Positions 36,096-48,852 of a stretch of 64,000 bases of DNA are shown here, piece after piece (the stretch's first letter is position 1; every line of letters begins with the position of its first letter). The translations under genes and the position numbers were made by a program. The DNA is taken from contig CM034128.1 of NCBI GenBank assembly GCA_019914995.1, positions 8,744,501-8,808,500 of the forward strand, read 5' to 3'. Below the pieces are notes generated by a model. That model saw only the letters and a program-made list of their open reading frames with translations. It made no database searches and was not told the DNA's origin. Source of the DNA: Acanthochlamys bracteata. Its lineage: Eukaryota; Streptophyta; Magnoliopsida; Pandanales; Velloziaceae.

Positions 36096-37726
36096 GCAAA
36101 TCCCTCAAGTCTTCACCAACTGTATAACCAATTTAATCCCAAACAGACTCAAAAACCCTTACTTCAATCGCGATCAAAGACAATTAGGGTTTTTCGACAC
36201 GATCCATTGCTCTGAGATATATTGGGAGCAAGAATAAGATCGAAGAGAAGGAAAGAAAGAGAAAGAGAAGAGAATAGAGATATGGAAAGAAGGTGGCGGA
36301 GAAGGAAGAAGGGCAAATATTAAAAAGAAATAACCGGGATCCTAATCGGTACTGAAAAATCACAGCCGTTGGATTGGATTGAGTTGTTTAGAAATTTACC
36401 GACCGTTGGATGATCTTGGGTGCGTCTGGCAACGCTTATTATAAACTATTTTTCATTTTTTTTATTTATATTTTTTAATATATATTTTATAAATTTATAT
36501 TTTTTTAAAAATAAAAATTAAAACTTACTTTTTTAAAAAAATAAAAATATTTTTTATTTCAGAAAAATTTTATTTCATAATTATTTTCAAACGTACCCTC
36601 GGCGGCGTTGTAGCTTACGAGTTTGTTAGTTGGCGGCTCAGTCTGGCATGGGAGAAGGGTTCACGCAAGTTTCTACTGTCACTGCAGGACATAGAGATCT
36701 CAGCCGTCAGTTGTGGTAAAGATAGGAGAGATCTATCCGTTTAATTAAGCACGTGAGAAGATGATATCGATTAGTTTCCACCGTCGTGTTGGCACGTGCA
36801 CGTAATGGGAGAGAAAAGTCGATGGGCGAGTCTAGGAAACCAGGAGATCCTACATAGATTAGGATGAAAGAGATCGGACGGCGATGGCTTGTCCGATCAA
36901 CTGTAGAAAGGCTGTATTTTTTAAATCAACTGAACTGAGATTGGAGAACTTCTGCTTTGTTGTTGGAGTAAAAAATCTTCCTAGAAAGAACCCAGGCGGA
37001 AGAAGGATTTCTTCTATCAATAAAACAAAATCAGACAGTACAGAACGCATTGGTCGGTGATACATTAGAATGTTGCCACACGATAACATATTACATCCCC
37101 ATAAACAACAATACTTCAGTAAATATATGCATCTGTTATAAGCTTCGCAAAGTAGTAGAAAAGACTCTGATAAAAAATCACATTAGGTTACAAGATTGAT
37201 TTATATCCAATCTGTTACAGTTATATCAAAACAATTACAAAAACATGTTCACGTAGAGCCTCACCAGATTGGTGTTTAAGATGGTTGATTACCAAAACCA
37301 AGGCAGTACAACACAGGAAAGTTACAATTTTTCACAAGATTCTGAATACTTAAAGTGCTTGTGCAAAAGCAAACTCTAAACCTTTCCCTATTCTTACCAG
37401 GAGGTTCACCGAAGAGAGACGGATATATACACAAGAATGTTTATACATGTACAAAAAAAAAACGACTTTGATAAGTGATATCTGAATCAAATCTCACAAG
37501 GAAAATGGTGGTAGTAGATCTGTCTAATCCTGTGTTGAAGTTCATACACCAGCTTGCGCTTAGCAGCACTCACCTGCATGCAAGTACTTTGAGCCAAGAT
37601 GAAAGGACCACAGTTTATTTCATGTCAGTAACTTCCCAACAATGCTCATTGATGTTTCATGTAGGAATTCTCTATAACAATAAATAACTGCTTCAGAACC
37701 TTGAAAGATAAGCCAATCTGTTAATA
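36096..37726. other. Promoter of the Pumilio fragment and TFIIE alpha 3' flank
   Basis: 36096-36330 resembles a 5' UTR with purine-rich tracts. 36421-36596 is a family A repeat. 36850-37726 lies downstream of TFIIE alpha and likely includes its 3' UTR near the right end; an open frame at 36859-37089 has no recognisable domain. Confidence 0.45.
36421..36596. repeat. AT-rich MITE-like element, family A copy (short)
   Basis: Left end TGCGTCTGGCAACGCTTATT, right end AATTATTTTCAAACGTACC. It is shorter than other copies, with part of the A/T interior missing. Confidence 0.55.
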
Positions 37727-40700
37727 TCAGCCTTCCTCCCAATCAAGACCATCATCATCATCCTCTTCAGATGCTTCAGCTTGAACATTCAGATCCGCTA
37801 CAACAAAAGGACCAGTGTTGGCTGTAACATAATACGAAAGACAGTTAACTACTCGTTATTTTGTAGCTTGCTCGACAGAAACGATCAATATGAAATGACA
37901 ATTAAAAGCATACGAGCAAAATGTTGTTAGAAAGAGATTGCAAATTGTTAAAATTAAGAACATAGCAACAGCTCTCAGACATGAGCATGTACCTGCAGGT
38001 TCACCTTCTTCCCATATATCTTCTTCACCTTCATCATCCTCTGTACGCTTTGACTTTTCACCAACTTGATGCTCTGAAGGTCCTTCAGATCTGGGTGCCT
38101 CAAGACCCTCTTCTTGCATTCTCTTGGAAGAAGCATCTTGTTCCTTCTGTCGCTCCAAAAGAGCAGCATAGTACGCTCTGATGAACTCATCCTGCATTAT
38201 ATATCAGAAAGCAAGAAAATCTAAACATTAGCCATAATATTTTAAGTAAACTTACACGAGAATATTGAAAATTCTCAAAACTACGTAGTTTGTAATTCTG
38301 ACCTGTCTGATCTTTTCATCATCTTCTGCAGCTGGCTTCTTCTCATCTGTGGGTTTAACATTTTCCACCGACTTTGTTTCAATTCCGACTTCACCACGCT
38401 GCTCCTTCGTGAGAACCATTCCTTCTTTGATCATCCATGGTGGTAAGACCTTCATTGCCGTGAGTTTTGTTTCAGTTCCTGCACCCTCTTCCTTCATGTC
38501 TACTCCGGTCAAAGCAACTTCAACCTAGTTATCACCCAATTAATAACTATAAGAATAAATACCATGAAAGCGAGTTGCAAGAAGTAACATTCATTGAACT
38601 GAAGGCAAGAGCAATTAAACCTACACATAACAATCCATCACAAAAAGACAGAACTAGAAAGGTTGGCACATGCATTCAGAAAGCATGCAGTACAAATTAC
38701 ATATTCTGGATAATAAAATGGTGTTCCAGACCAAGCAACTGTACTGGGTTGAAGCTTTATATCGCATACTGTTGTTCACTACATTCAGATTCGAATTCTC
38801 ATATCAGATTTTTATACTAGGCAGTATGATGGAAAGCAGATGATAGCCAAGCAAACAATTCGAATTCTGAAGCAGATGATAGCCAAGGAAAATAGAGATT
38901 TGTCAGCAATAAAAAGTAACACATTCGTTGTTTCCTGTAGGTCACCATTTGCAAGGTCTAAGCACCCCATGGCTTATTTATCCAAGGTATGTGCCTCAAT
39001 GGAAATCAACAAGATGCCCACTGCACTGGCATGCACAGAATGCATGAACCCGCACACTTAGTTGCACATTTTAAAGCATCAGGGTAATTAACAGCTAGAG
39101 ACTTGTAGCTCAAGAGGGGAAAACTACGGAACCAGTCTAGTAAATTGGTTACTTGAGATCTAATTTGCAAATTGCTAACCACGCTCTTAAGAGATCTCTT
39201 CCTATCTGCAACATGGTATCACCAAGGTCTTAACTAATGTGTGGTTCTGATTTTAATGTCACTGACCACCATCTTTCCAGCATTATCTTCACACCAAGTA
39301 TATCAACTATGTGATCCAAATTGCAAGATAATAATGTCTTTTCATTCTCTTTCAAGTTACAAAAACCATCTTATAGCCACAAAAAATACAAATTAGTCCT
39401 TCAAGTTCCAAAATTCAGCTCATAAGCAACAGCAAACACTGCTTTTGAAATGGATGACTAGAAACACAATTCTAGACAAGAACATACAGACCTAGAGCTC
39501 AGTCAAAGATCATTAACTGCTGAATCAATTGAGTCAAGAAAAAGATACATACACTTGTCTCTCCAAGGAATGGCATTGGCGTCCCACCATATCCTTGGCC
39601 TTGGGAAGACTTTGAAGAATGGGCAGCATTAGGATCACCACCGGCACGACTTGCAGCATTTGCTCTAGCTTCCCAGGCTTGGAGAGTTCCAAACTCAGGC
39701 ACTGGCAGGTCTTTTACTCTTGCAAACTGCAAGGTCAAAGGCTTCAACTGCTCCTGCATTCATGTTGAATGTAAACACCAATAATAAGTTTATGTAAGAT
39801 CTACGAACTGAAGAAAAAATATTCAAACTAACGGGGTTGTCTTTGCAAAATTTGGCATAACCCAGGTGATTATCACTCATGATAATTGATTGTGATGCTA
39901 ACAGAAAAACTAAGGTATAGCAACACACACATATGAGGCAAAGATGATGTGCAACACCAAATCAACAAGTTACAGAAAACAAAGCTGCATGCTTCAAGCA
40001 TTTTATTCTAGTAGTACATCTGAGCTACTACGAAAAGCTGCTGAATATCAAATTCATGGGCATAGAAAAAGCTTTCATATAAGAGTTTCAGGACTAGGAG
40101 TGTTTGTATTATCAAATGCATAGTAATGAAGCACTTCACCATAGCATATGACCTAGGTAGGCTGGTAAGGTATTGGATATATTATGCTTGTAAGCAATAC
40201 TCGAATCTTGTAAATCATATCCTTACATCATTCGAAGACTAACATAGGATATGTGAAATATACCATTTACTTAAGCATATATGATATAATGGTTCCCTTC
40301 ACCACATACGACAAGCAGCAACAAACATTCTGCACAGTTTATCAATAAAATATTGGAAGAAACTTCGATTTGCACTTCTATTGAAGGCAATAAAATCAAG
40401 TAATACCCGAAATTTCTTTTAGCAGCTTTAGCCCATAGCATATAAATTTGGGTAGAAGTAGCATGAAAATTCAATCGCCTCTTACCTCCATCTTTTGAAG
40501 CATATCCTTCAACTTTTCACGGCGCCTTCTCCTAGCATTGTCATCTCCATCACCCATCTCTTCAGCAGCAAGCTTATCACTCTCAGCAACAAGTTCACCG
40601 TTACACTTCTCACAGTGAAAGTACTCATCATCTGGGCTCACAAGTTGAAGTGCATCAAAAGCTGAGTACCTGAGCATTTTAATGATGTAGAAAATCAAGG

Positions 40701-42172
40701 TTGAAGTAGTAAAGATCACAATGAGATGGGCTATATGGAAAGAATCAGCAACAAACCTTTTTGAGCAATTCGGGCAGATATACTCTTGAATTGTATTTCG
40801 GCTGTCCAACTCATCTTTTAGCTTCTTCTTCATCCGATGCAATCGATACCTCACCACATCATATATCTGCCGCCATATGTTCATTGCAGATATATTTAAT
40901 GCTTCACTAGAAGAAAAAGGGAAAAACCATGTTCTATATGAAGATAATATAATCAATCAAAATGCAAACACTCGAGTTATCAGGAATGAAGTGAAAAGAA
41001 GTATTTGTTCTCTCGGATTGCCAATTAAAAATTGCATGCAGAGAAGCAAAATACTGAAGCAACTTTCCCTATTTATATGAAAATATAAGACAAAAGAAAC
41101 CTGTGCATAATCCAAGCAGCAATAAGAGTGAGTATGCATCTTCATTTTCTCTTCGCCCTCCTTAGAAATATGATGGCTGTCACGAGTAGCAGCAACTGCT
41201 GCACTGAATATTTTTGCACCTTTAGCGGTCTAAAAAAATTTTAGAGATCAGAATATATATTCAAAACTACAAATAATGATAATAACAGCCAAGCCTTATC
41301 TGCATCATGCACCGTAGAGCATCATTGTGTTTGATTAACTAAGCAACACAGCTACAAACCAAAGAACAATAACAGAAAGAAACATTTTCTCCTATCTAAC
41401 CATAAAATGAACAGAATTTCTTTCAATTATAAGATGCAACTTAAATGACGATTTATTACAATTGTTATTTCGTGATATGAAGTGAACTGGACTGGGAGGT
41501 GAACAAACAAACCTCTCTTCGATGGTCTCTGGTAACTAGTTTTTCTTCCTCAAAAAAACGTAAAGTACGACGAAGCTGCTTGGAATGCAGCTTTAAAGCT
41601 TTAGCCAAGTCTTCCTCTCTGACCCATTGCCGTCTGAGGAAACAAAACAGGAAACTACAAGCAATAAGCTAAACTTTTAAAGAAACAGTAAACATGTAAA
41701 TTTCAACAATCTTGCATCGACCTAATGCTTGTTATTCAAGAAAATGTAACAGCACAAAGAAATTCTAAATAAATTTAACTTCAGATGGTTTTATTACCAA
41801 ATTTAAGATAACAATATACCGGGAAACCTAGCTCACTTACATACAGCCACAATATAATAGCAAGAATTCAGATGATCAACAAACCAAAAATAATCTATTC
41901 TTCAACTTGGTAACAGCCTGTACAGAATTCAATATAGACAGACCTTGTTAGGGCATCGAGAACGACAACGGCCATGCCGCGATTATCTCCGCGGCCGGTC
42001 TTGGGCAGGTTGTCGCCCTTAGTCGTGATATCATCGTAGAAAGCCCGGGCCGCAAGCCGCACCAACCTGAATCCCGAGATCGATCAAAATTCAATTCCTA
42101 GTAGCAATCAAATTGATGAAATCACTTAAATCAGAAAGAGAGAGAGCACCTATTGAATGGCTCTAGGCTCAT
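37727..42172 (-). CDS. TFIIEalpha (GTF2E1 homolog): General transcription factor IIE subunit alpha
   Basis: Ten exons: 42172-42150, 42066-41944, 41633-41513, 41229-41101, 40866-40757, 40669-40486, 39753-39553, 38524-38303, 38191-37993, 37821-37727; 1407 nt, 468 aa, phases consistent. TFIIE joins the RNA polymerase II preinitiation complex and recruits TFIIH. Residues about 1-130 form the winged-helix TFE domain (NRLVRLAARAFYDDI, WVREEDLAKALKLHSKQLRR, LRFFEEEKLVTRDHRRE). A zinc ribbon follows with Cys163, Cys166, Cys188 and Cys191 (CPNC and CEKC). Next comes an Arg/Lys-rich helix (RRRRREKLKDMLQKME), a linker containing YGGTPMPFLGE, a segment with LPPWMIKEGMVLTKEQRGE, and the acidic C-terminus (DDDDGLDWEEG) expected to contact TFIIH. 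Length fits plant orthologs. The first coding exon is only 23 nt. Confidence 0.95.
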
Positions 42173-44306
42173 TGTGAGCGAGAAATCGAGCCGATTATCT
42201 CTAAACTATAGCCGGAGAACGGCGGCGGAGGGAAGTTGGCGGCGGAGAGGGATTCTGCAGAGCAGACGACTCTTAAGAGATCTTAAGTTACTTTCTCCGT
42301 GAAAATAATGAAATCTTCGGCAGTGTTTGTTTGCTCTTAACTGATTTTATATATTTTTGAAACTGAATTTTTAAAAAATATAATTTAAAAATATGTTCAA
42401 TTTACGTTTATTATTATTAAAATTAAATTTAAAAATGAAAGTTTTGAAAAAAATAAACTAACTGTGTTGGTAAGATGTGTTTATTTTGAAATAAATTTAT
42501 TTCTTTATAATAAATTAAAAAAGTTATATTTAAAATGAAAATAATAAAAAATAAATTTATATATTAATTAGTAAGTTTTAAAATAAATTTTGAAAAATAA
42601 TATTGAAGCATATTTTCAGAAAAAAAAAAAGGAGCCAGATCAAGCTGACCCGTTTTCGGCCTTAAACTTTCAGAAAAATAAGATCGGGCTTTATAAAGCC
42701 TATTTTCGTATATCAAATTTATAAACCCTTCTAACAAGTAACCCAACTAGATTACCAACATATTTAATAAATTAACCACATTTCAAATAATTCAACTACC
42801 TACAGTTTTGTAATATGGAAAAGTATTTTCAAAATTAACTACATCAGTAAGAATAGAAAGTAGAAAAATAATCCCTTCAGCAACCAAGCCAACATATCAC
42901 ACATGCATAAGAAGGTGCTATGCTGCTTCACTCCTTCTAAGCATTAACCTACTTTTTGTACTTTTTTTATTGCTTGACCCCTTGTAGCCTACTTTTTTTT
43001 TGCTTGTGTTTTTCAAGAAATTAAAGAAAACATATTTTTCGGAATTGGAATATCTAATGATCCAAAAATAATAATAATAATACTTTGCTAAGTTTTGAGT
43101 CAAATGAGTCAAATATTTAGTTGATTAATAACAACACATTAGCATGTCACTCATTTTGATAAACTTGATGAATCAAGTCAAAAGTAATGAATGCATATGC
43201 TTTAAATTAAATCAAAGACAGAAATTTAAAAAAAAAACAGAAAAAAAGCTACAGCAGTTTTTAATTTTAGTGATTTCTTCTATACATGATAATTAACCTA
43301 CTCCACTAACTAAAATATTATCTACTAACAAAATTTTATTTTGAGTGATTAAAAGGAAGCTCCATTAAATAATTTGATCATATAAAACCAAACTTTATAA
43401 AATCGTTTTCAAAATAAAAGCTTTCAAAAAAAAACACCTTCTAACATCTTAAGAACACATTCAAGCATCACAACATACTGCCCCTATGAGGAAAACATCT
43501 TAATAATAAAAATGCATGTAACTAGCTCAAATTGAAGATTAACAAGATTAACTCTACCATTAACAAGATATCAATAAAAATGACCTCGAATGACTACTAT
43601 GTTCCAGCACAGCATCAAAAGGAAAAAAAAAGCACTTAAACTAATCAAACCAGACATCTATCAGTTTAACATCTACCTTAAGATCCTATAATTCATATCA
43701 TGCAAGATCAGAAGAAAAGTAGCACAACTGCCCAAAGTCATTCAAGTATAAATTTGAACTCCATTTTTGTTCAAAACTTAGAAAAAGTTATATCTCTAAC
43801 GCTGCACAGAAATTTCTCTTGATCCAGCAACTTCATGTATTTAGTGAGGTTTAAAAAACAAAAATTCAGAAATATGATAACGAAGACAGACAAAAAAAAA
43901 ATTCAAAGGGAATTTTTTTTTGACGATAATGATCCGTGTAGGCATAATTTCCATCCAAATCTAGTTAAAGAAGTTGTACTCTAACAAAACACACAAGTTT
44001 TACAGAACACGAAGAAAAAAAGAGAAAACAAAACTATGACATTTAACCGAGCACTAAATCTTTCATATACAAACTGCCACAAACAATCAATATTAGAAAC
44101 ATGAAATATCATAAAAAAAATATCATAATTATCAACTGTAAATTGCCACCACCACCGACTAAAAAAATTTCAATCTTTTTCGAAAACACTAAACGGCAAA
44201 AAAATTTCCTAAATTCTAGCACTCAACTTCAATCCAATCGTTTCAAACAAAACAAAAAGAAAAGAAATTATTCAATTGAATTTTGAAAGAAGAAGAATGT
44301 AATCAC
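42173..44306. other. TFIIE alpha promoter and AT-rich region of unknown content
   Basis: 42173-42320 is the GC-rich TFIIE alpha leader and promoter. 42320-44300 is AT-rich. It may be the intron or downstream part of the transcript that starts near 44515 on the minus strand. No coding exon can be recognised: the open frames at 42564-42746, 42918-43112 and 44101-44286 are A/T-driven. Confidence 0.45.
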
Positions 44307-44548
44307 CTTTTCGTAGTCGTCTCCGGTTCTCGAGCTTGATTGGTGCCGCACAACGGCTACAAAGTTCGCAGTGGTTAAGAGAAGAGACGAGGAAACGAAA
44401 ATCGGCGTCGCAGAAGAAGCACGCTTGCCGGAACAAGAGATCGCTGCCGGCGTGGGGCGGAGCGGAGTGAAAAAAACCTAGAAATCAAGTCTGCGTGAGA
44501 GAAATGAAAAAGATAGTTGAATGAATTGCTGGATAACTAATATATATA
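44307..44548 (-). ncRNA. First exon and TATA box of an unidentified transcript
   Basis: A TATATATA box at 44541-44548 (minus) precedes a C/T-rich leader and a GC-rich block that ends at a good donor (GAAAAG|GTGATT, near 44307). The base composition contrasts sharply with its surroundings, as in first exons of plant genes. One minus-strand frame without an ATG contains CFFC and HCELCSRC, a zinc-knuckle-like cysteine spacing; another frame is also open. Without an ATG, I think this is a 5' UTR exon or a non-coding RNA exon. The partner exon was not found. Confidence 0.35.
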
Positions 44549-44647
44549 CATCTGTAATTTTGTTAACTTAAGAGGGACAAAATCGACATTTCATAGGTGC
44601 TGAGAAAAAAGTTGCGTGCAACTTTTTAAGAAAAGTTAGTCAGAGCC

Positions 44648-44870
44648 CGTTTATCACGGCTTATAATAAACTACTTATCAATTTTTTTTTTATTTTATAT
44701 TTTTTAATATATATTTTATAAATATATTTAAAATTTATTTAAAAATTTAAAAAATATAAAAAATTTTATAAAATAAAATTTTTATTATATATTTTATTTT
44801 TTTAAATAAAAAAATAAAAATATCTTTTATTTTAAAAAATTTTATATTATAAACACTACCAAATACTTCC
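44648..44870. repeat. AT-rich MITE-like element, family A copy
   Basis: Left end CGTTTATCACGGCTTATAAT, right end TATAAACACTACCAAATACT. The interior shows TTTTATATTTTTTAATATAT and AAAATTTATTTAAAAATTTA, nearly identical to the 45.95-kb copy. Confidence 0.65.
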
Positions 44871-45949
44871 CTCGGTGTAACTTTTTTTTTAACTTCTGAA
44901 TTATCTATCCAAACATCTTTTATCTACTATTTAGAACTTTTTTTAACTTATAAATTATAAAAAGCTTATCCAAACGGCCACTAGCATTGATCTCTTCGGG
45001 CTTACCTTTATACGGGTATAAAACGCGACTCCATGTCAACATGGACCATTGTACAGAAAAGAAAACCAATAGTGGCACAACAAACAAGGAAAGAAAAATT
45101 TTGAAACCTCTTGTCAGGGTTTTAATTCAAAATAATCCGGACGAGCTTTGTTTTAAGCGTGTTGTTGTTTAGAAAAAGGAGTTCATATAACAGAGAGACA
45201 AGAAACATGTAAATTAGTGTATTGAATTTAATTCATATATAAATAACAACGTCTGCTTTTACTCTTCTATTCTTTCCTTCTTTTGTTTGTTAACAGTGTT
45301 GATGAAAAACATATAAATTAGTATATAGTATTAGTTATGGGAACTGGTGCATTACGAAAACCGACATGGTTTTTACGACAGAATGTCTGCGGAGCTCTGG
45401 CTGTTTGTGTTTATCTCATTGCCATTGGTGTCAGTGACATCAAGAAAAAAGCTTTCTTTCTTTCTTCTTTTCTTTTGAATTCATTCATTCAAGATGTTCA
45501 ATGATGGCAAAGGCTTCATATTCCTATAATAAAATTCTTATATTCCAACATGAGTAGACAACTCGAGCAGAGCAATATGGCAAAGATTGATCAAATTTTA
45601 GCATTGTTGCCCAGTTACATTCTTAACCTATTCGTAGCTAAGCTACACTACATTACACATATATAAACCAAACATTCTTTTTACCATATTCATCTTCTGT
45701 TGAACTATATTATATATTTTCACTTTTGCATCAATTGGTTTGGAATTCAAGAGTTAATTAATTAATATTAAAGATGAACAAGAACAGTGCATTTTATGTA
45801 AGGTCTAGAGAGAGAGAATCTGGATTTGGTCAAAAAAGTTGCAGCCGGTGAGAGTTAGCTATAAAGCTAGATGCTAGAATCTTTAACTAGCTAAGACGTA
45901 GATTTAATAAGTAGTAGTAGTCTGAGCAATCACAGAAGAAGATTGAGTC

Positions 45950-46180
45950 TGCGTTTGGCATAGTATTTCAAACACGATTTATTTATTTTTTTTATTTTAT
46001 ATTTTTAATATATATTTTATAAATATATAAAAATTTATTTAAAAATTCTAAAAAATAAAATCTTTTTATTATATATTTTTATTATTTTTTTAAAATAAAA
46101 AAAATAACCTTCATTTTTTAAAAAAATAAATATATTTTCTATTTTATAAAAATTTTATTTTATAAACACTCCTAAACGCA
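45950..46180. repeat. AT-rich MITE-like element, family A copy
   Basis: Left end TGCGTTTGGCATAGTATTTC, right end TTATAAACACTCCTAAACGC. This is among the best preserved copies, with clear inverted ends and a complete A/T interior. Confidence 0.7.
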
Positions 46181-46518
46181 ACGGATTATTTGGAGTCAGG
46201 ACTTTTAGAAGAATCTTCACCCTTCTCAAGGTTGCTATGCCATTCAACAGCAGTACGAGCATTTTCTTGTCTCTTCTTTTCTACATAGCTTAAATTCACT
46301 CATTTCAGCAGAGCTTCAGCAGCTACGGCACAGTAGTAGTTAACATTCAAAAGCCAAGTACAAGACGATGTTAATTTCTTCTGCTGCACAACAACAAATA
46401 CTACTGCACAACTGAACTCATACTACTAGTTAGATCATCGTACTATTTTCCATACACAATAACAAACACAACACTAATGAAGAACAGTAGTGTATCAAAC
46501 TGCAATGACATGAAGCAA

Positions 46519-47765
46519 CTATGAAGAGCCTGGAGGTGCATAGTAGTAGGAGTTGAGGGTAAGTTCCAAAGAAGTGCCACCGCCAAGGTTGCCGGAATAT
46601 TCATGGTGCTGTTCATAAAAGAAGCAATCCATGTGGTAGAAAGATTCATTATTGTTTTCTTTAAGTTGATCTTGGTCAGCTTCATCTTGATGCTGATCAT
46701 TAGAGTGGATTGGGAATAATTGCAGAGTCTCCATTTGTCTGTAACTAGCTGATGATGATGATGATTCTTGGTAAGCATTATAATCAGAGCACGAGTAGTA
46801 GTTCCTGTTTTGGTGCATAGGCAACATTTCACTTGCAGTAGTGTTCCAACACATGTCATTGGTATTAATATTGGTGTTGCCTTCCATGGGTTGCACTCTA
46901 TGTTGATCTCCTCCTCCACACCCTCCCCCTCCAACTATGAAACTCTCCTGTGATGATCACATGACAAACAAATGTTAAATGTTTTCAACTGTATATGCAT
47001 AAAGCTAAGATATATGGCATGAGATATCAAAACTTTCGAATACATACTACAGAAAGGCAGCTTCCTTTATGTTTTGTGTACTGAGAACAAAATCAGTAGC
47101 TTACAAGATATGTTCAACATTTGCTGCTATATCTTTATGTTAAAAAGTACTACAAATTTTGTTTAGTATCATAAACTAAAAAGCTTCATACTTCTGAGAT
47201 TCAAGAAAAGGTGTTAAAATTTAAAGTGTAGTACCCTAAAACTCCTCTCCATCAGTACTGAACCAGAACCATAACCATGACTGGTGTTGTTGTTTCCTCC
47301 ACCATACATCACTGTAACTCCACCGCGTTCACCAAACAAACCAAAAAACCAAAATCATAAAAGTAAGAACGAAATTAAGGAGAACTTTTTCATAAAACAA
47401 TACAGAGAAGCAAAAGGTACTGCACCCATTGAACTCAAGTTGGTATTAGTGTTGCAGCTGCTGTTGTTCTTGGCAGAAGAACATGTAGTACTAGTGTTGG
47501 AGGTCAATTCGTTGTAACGCTTCCGCTGGCGCTCACGGGCTTTATGGTTCTGGAACCAGTAGAAAACATTCTTTCCGTCGATCTTTCCGTATTGGCGGAG
47601 CCTAGCGGAGATTCTCTGGATTTGATCGGCAGAAGGCGACCGTAGTCCGCTGTTGTAATATAAATCTCGAAGAATTCTTATCTGTTCAGTTGTCGGGATC
47701 CATCTTGTGCTTGAAGGTCTGCAGCACATGTTCTTCACTCTTTCATCAAAGCTTCCTCCTTCCAT
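46519..47765 (-). CDS. WUS: WUSCHEL-type homeobox transcription factor
   Basis: Three exons: 47765-47426, 47311-47235, 46947-46519; 846 nt, 281 aa, phases consistent. The atypical WOX homeodomain is at residues about 19-84: [20 protein letters not shown] and [19 protein letters not shown]. The doubled tyrosine in [10 protein letters not shown] is the extra residue typical of WUS rather than WOX5, WOX4 or WOX2. The WUS box TLQLFPIH is at 213-220, and an EAR-like repression motif LELTL is at 266-270; both recruit TOPLESS co-repressors in the family. WUS maintains shoot stem cells and activates CLV3. The start is the ATG at 47765: an upstream in-frame ATG at 47939 abuts the TATA box. A WUS paralogue rather than the strict ortholog cannot be excluded. 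Confidence 0.88.
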
Positions 47766-47939
47766 TACAGTTTCCAAACAAGAAAGAGAACAAATCTTGC
47801 TAGCTAGAGCAGTGACGAAGGAATTAATGTCTATGAAGGCGTGATGAAGTGTTTTTTGTTGGATGGGGGTAAGTAATGTATGATATAGAGAGGAAGAAAT
47901 CTTTGAAATCTTTGAAGAGGACTGGTGAGAGTGACACAT

Positions 47940-47953
47940 ATATATATATAATA
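47940..47953 (-). promoter_or_regulatory. TATA box of WUS
   Basis: TATTATATATATATA on the minus strand, about 175 bases upstream of the chosen ATG. It is the only strong TATA stretch close to the gene, and it shows that the ATG at 47939 lies upstream of, or at, the transcription start. Confidence 0.55.
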
Positions 47954-48266
47954 GAGATCAGTGAAAGAAGTGAAGGGGACAAAACAAAGCAAAGCAAATA
48001 GCAAGTAGCCTACTATTAGGGTTTTCTTTTCTTTTCTTTCTTCAGTTCAGAGAATGCATGCAGTTGATTTGCTTGCTTGATGATCAGTAGTGAAAAGGCA
48101 TGCAAAGTGAATGTAGTAATTATATATGAATGAAACAGAAATTAAGAAATTTTATTAGTTCAGAGAAGGAAGGAATTGAATGAGATGAGAGACAATGCAG
48201 AGTCATAGATCCATTGGTCTTTTTACCTGTTCATTTTTTTTTTTGTCTATGTGATTTTATTTAGAG

Positions 48267-48489
48267 CTTGCTTTAAATTTACATAATTTTAATTTGTTTC
48301 AGTCAAAATTAAAATTTCAAACAGTTTATATATTTCGAATGCAAATCGAACTTAAAATTATATTTGAAATACTTTCAACTCACTTTAAACAATAAAAAGT
48401 TAAACTGTACTTTTGATTTACTTTTAAAAAATTCACTTTTTTTTTTTATTTTAACAAAACTCACTTACTTATATTTAAAATACGCACTT
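48267..48489. repeat. AT-rich MITE-like element, family B copy
   Basis: Left end TTGCTTTAAATTTACATAAT, right end TTATATTTAAAATACGCACT, matching the family B ends. The interior is diverged. Confidence 0.45.
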
Positions 48490-48635
48490 AATTTATGTAT
48501 TACTAGTGTATTAGATGTGTTGTATAAAGGTAGCAATGGCATATAATTATATACTGATCATATGCACTTAATGCAGTAGTTCTTGGGAATATCTAATAGA
48601 ATATATAATACATCATTTGGATCATTGACTAACGG

Positions 48636-48852
48636 CTTTTGGCATTACATTTCGTAAACTTTATTATAATTTTTATTTATATTTAAAATTTTTTTATAAT
48701 AGTGTATAAAATTTATATAAATTTTAAAATGTATAAAAAATTTTATACATAATAAAAATTTATTTTTTAGATACAAATATAGTATTTACTTTTTGAAATA
48801 TTTTAAAATATTTTTAATTTTAAACAAAATATTTTATAAGTACTTTCAAACC
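48636..48852. repeat. AT-rich MITE-like element, family A copy (diverged)
   Basis: Left end CTTTTGGCATTACATTTCGT, right end TTTTATAAGTACTTTCAAAC. The interior (TATAAAATTTATATAAATTT, AATGTATAAAAAATTTTATA) keeps the family order. Confidence 0.45.

Larger units (their letters stand above)
44549..46518. other. Spacer with two repeat copies, downstream of WUS
   Basis: Family A copies at 44648-44870 and 45950-46180; the remainder is AT-rich without a recognisable gene. The part from about 46200 to 46518 is probably WUS 3' UTR and flank. Confidence 0.5.

Noticed and set aside
36859-37089. 76-codon minus-strand frame downstream of TFIIE alpha
   Set aside because: Not in frame with any exon and matches no family I know; could be repeat debris.
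47766-47939. N-terminal extension of WUS from the in-frame ATG at 47939
   Set aside because: That ATG is directly next to the TATA box, and the extension has no match to WUS N-termini. The ATG at 47765 fits the family.
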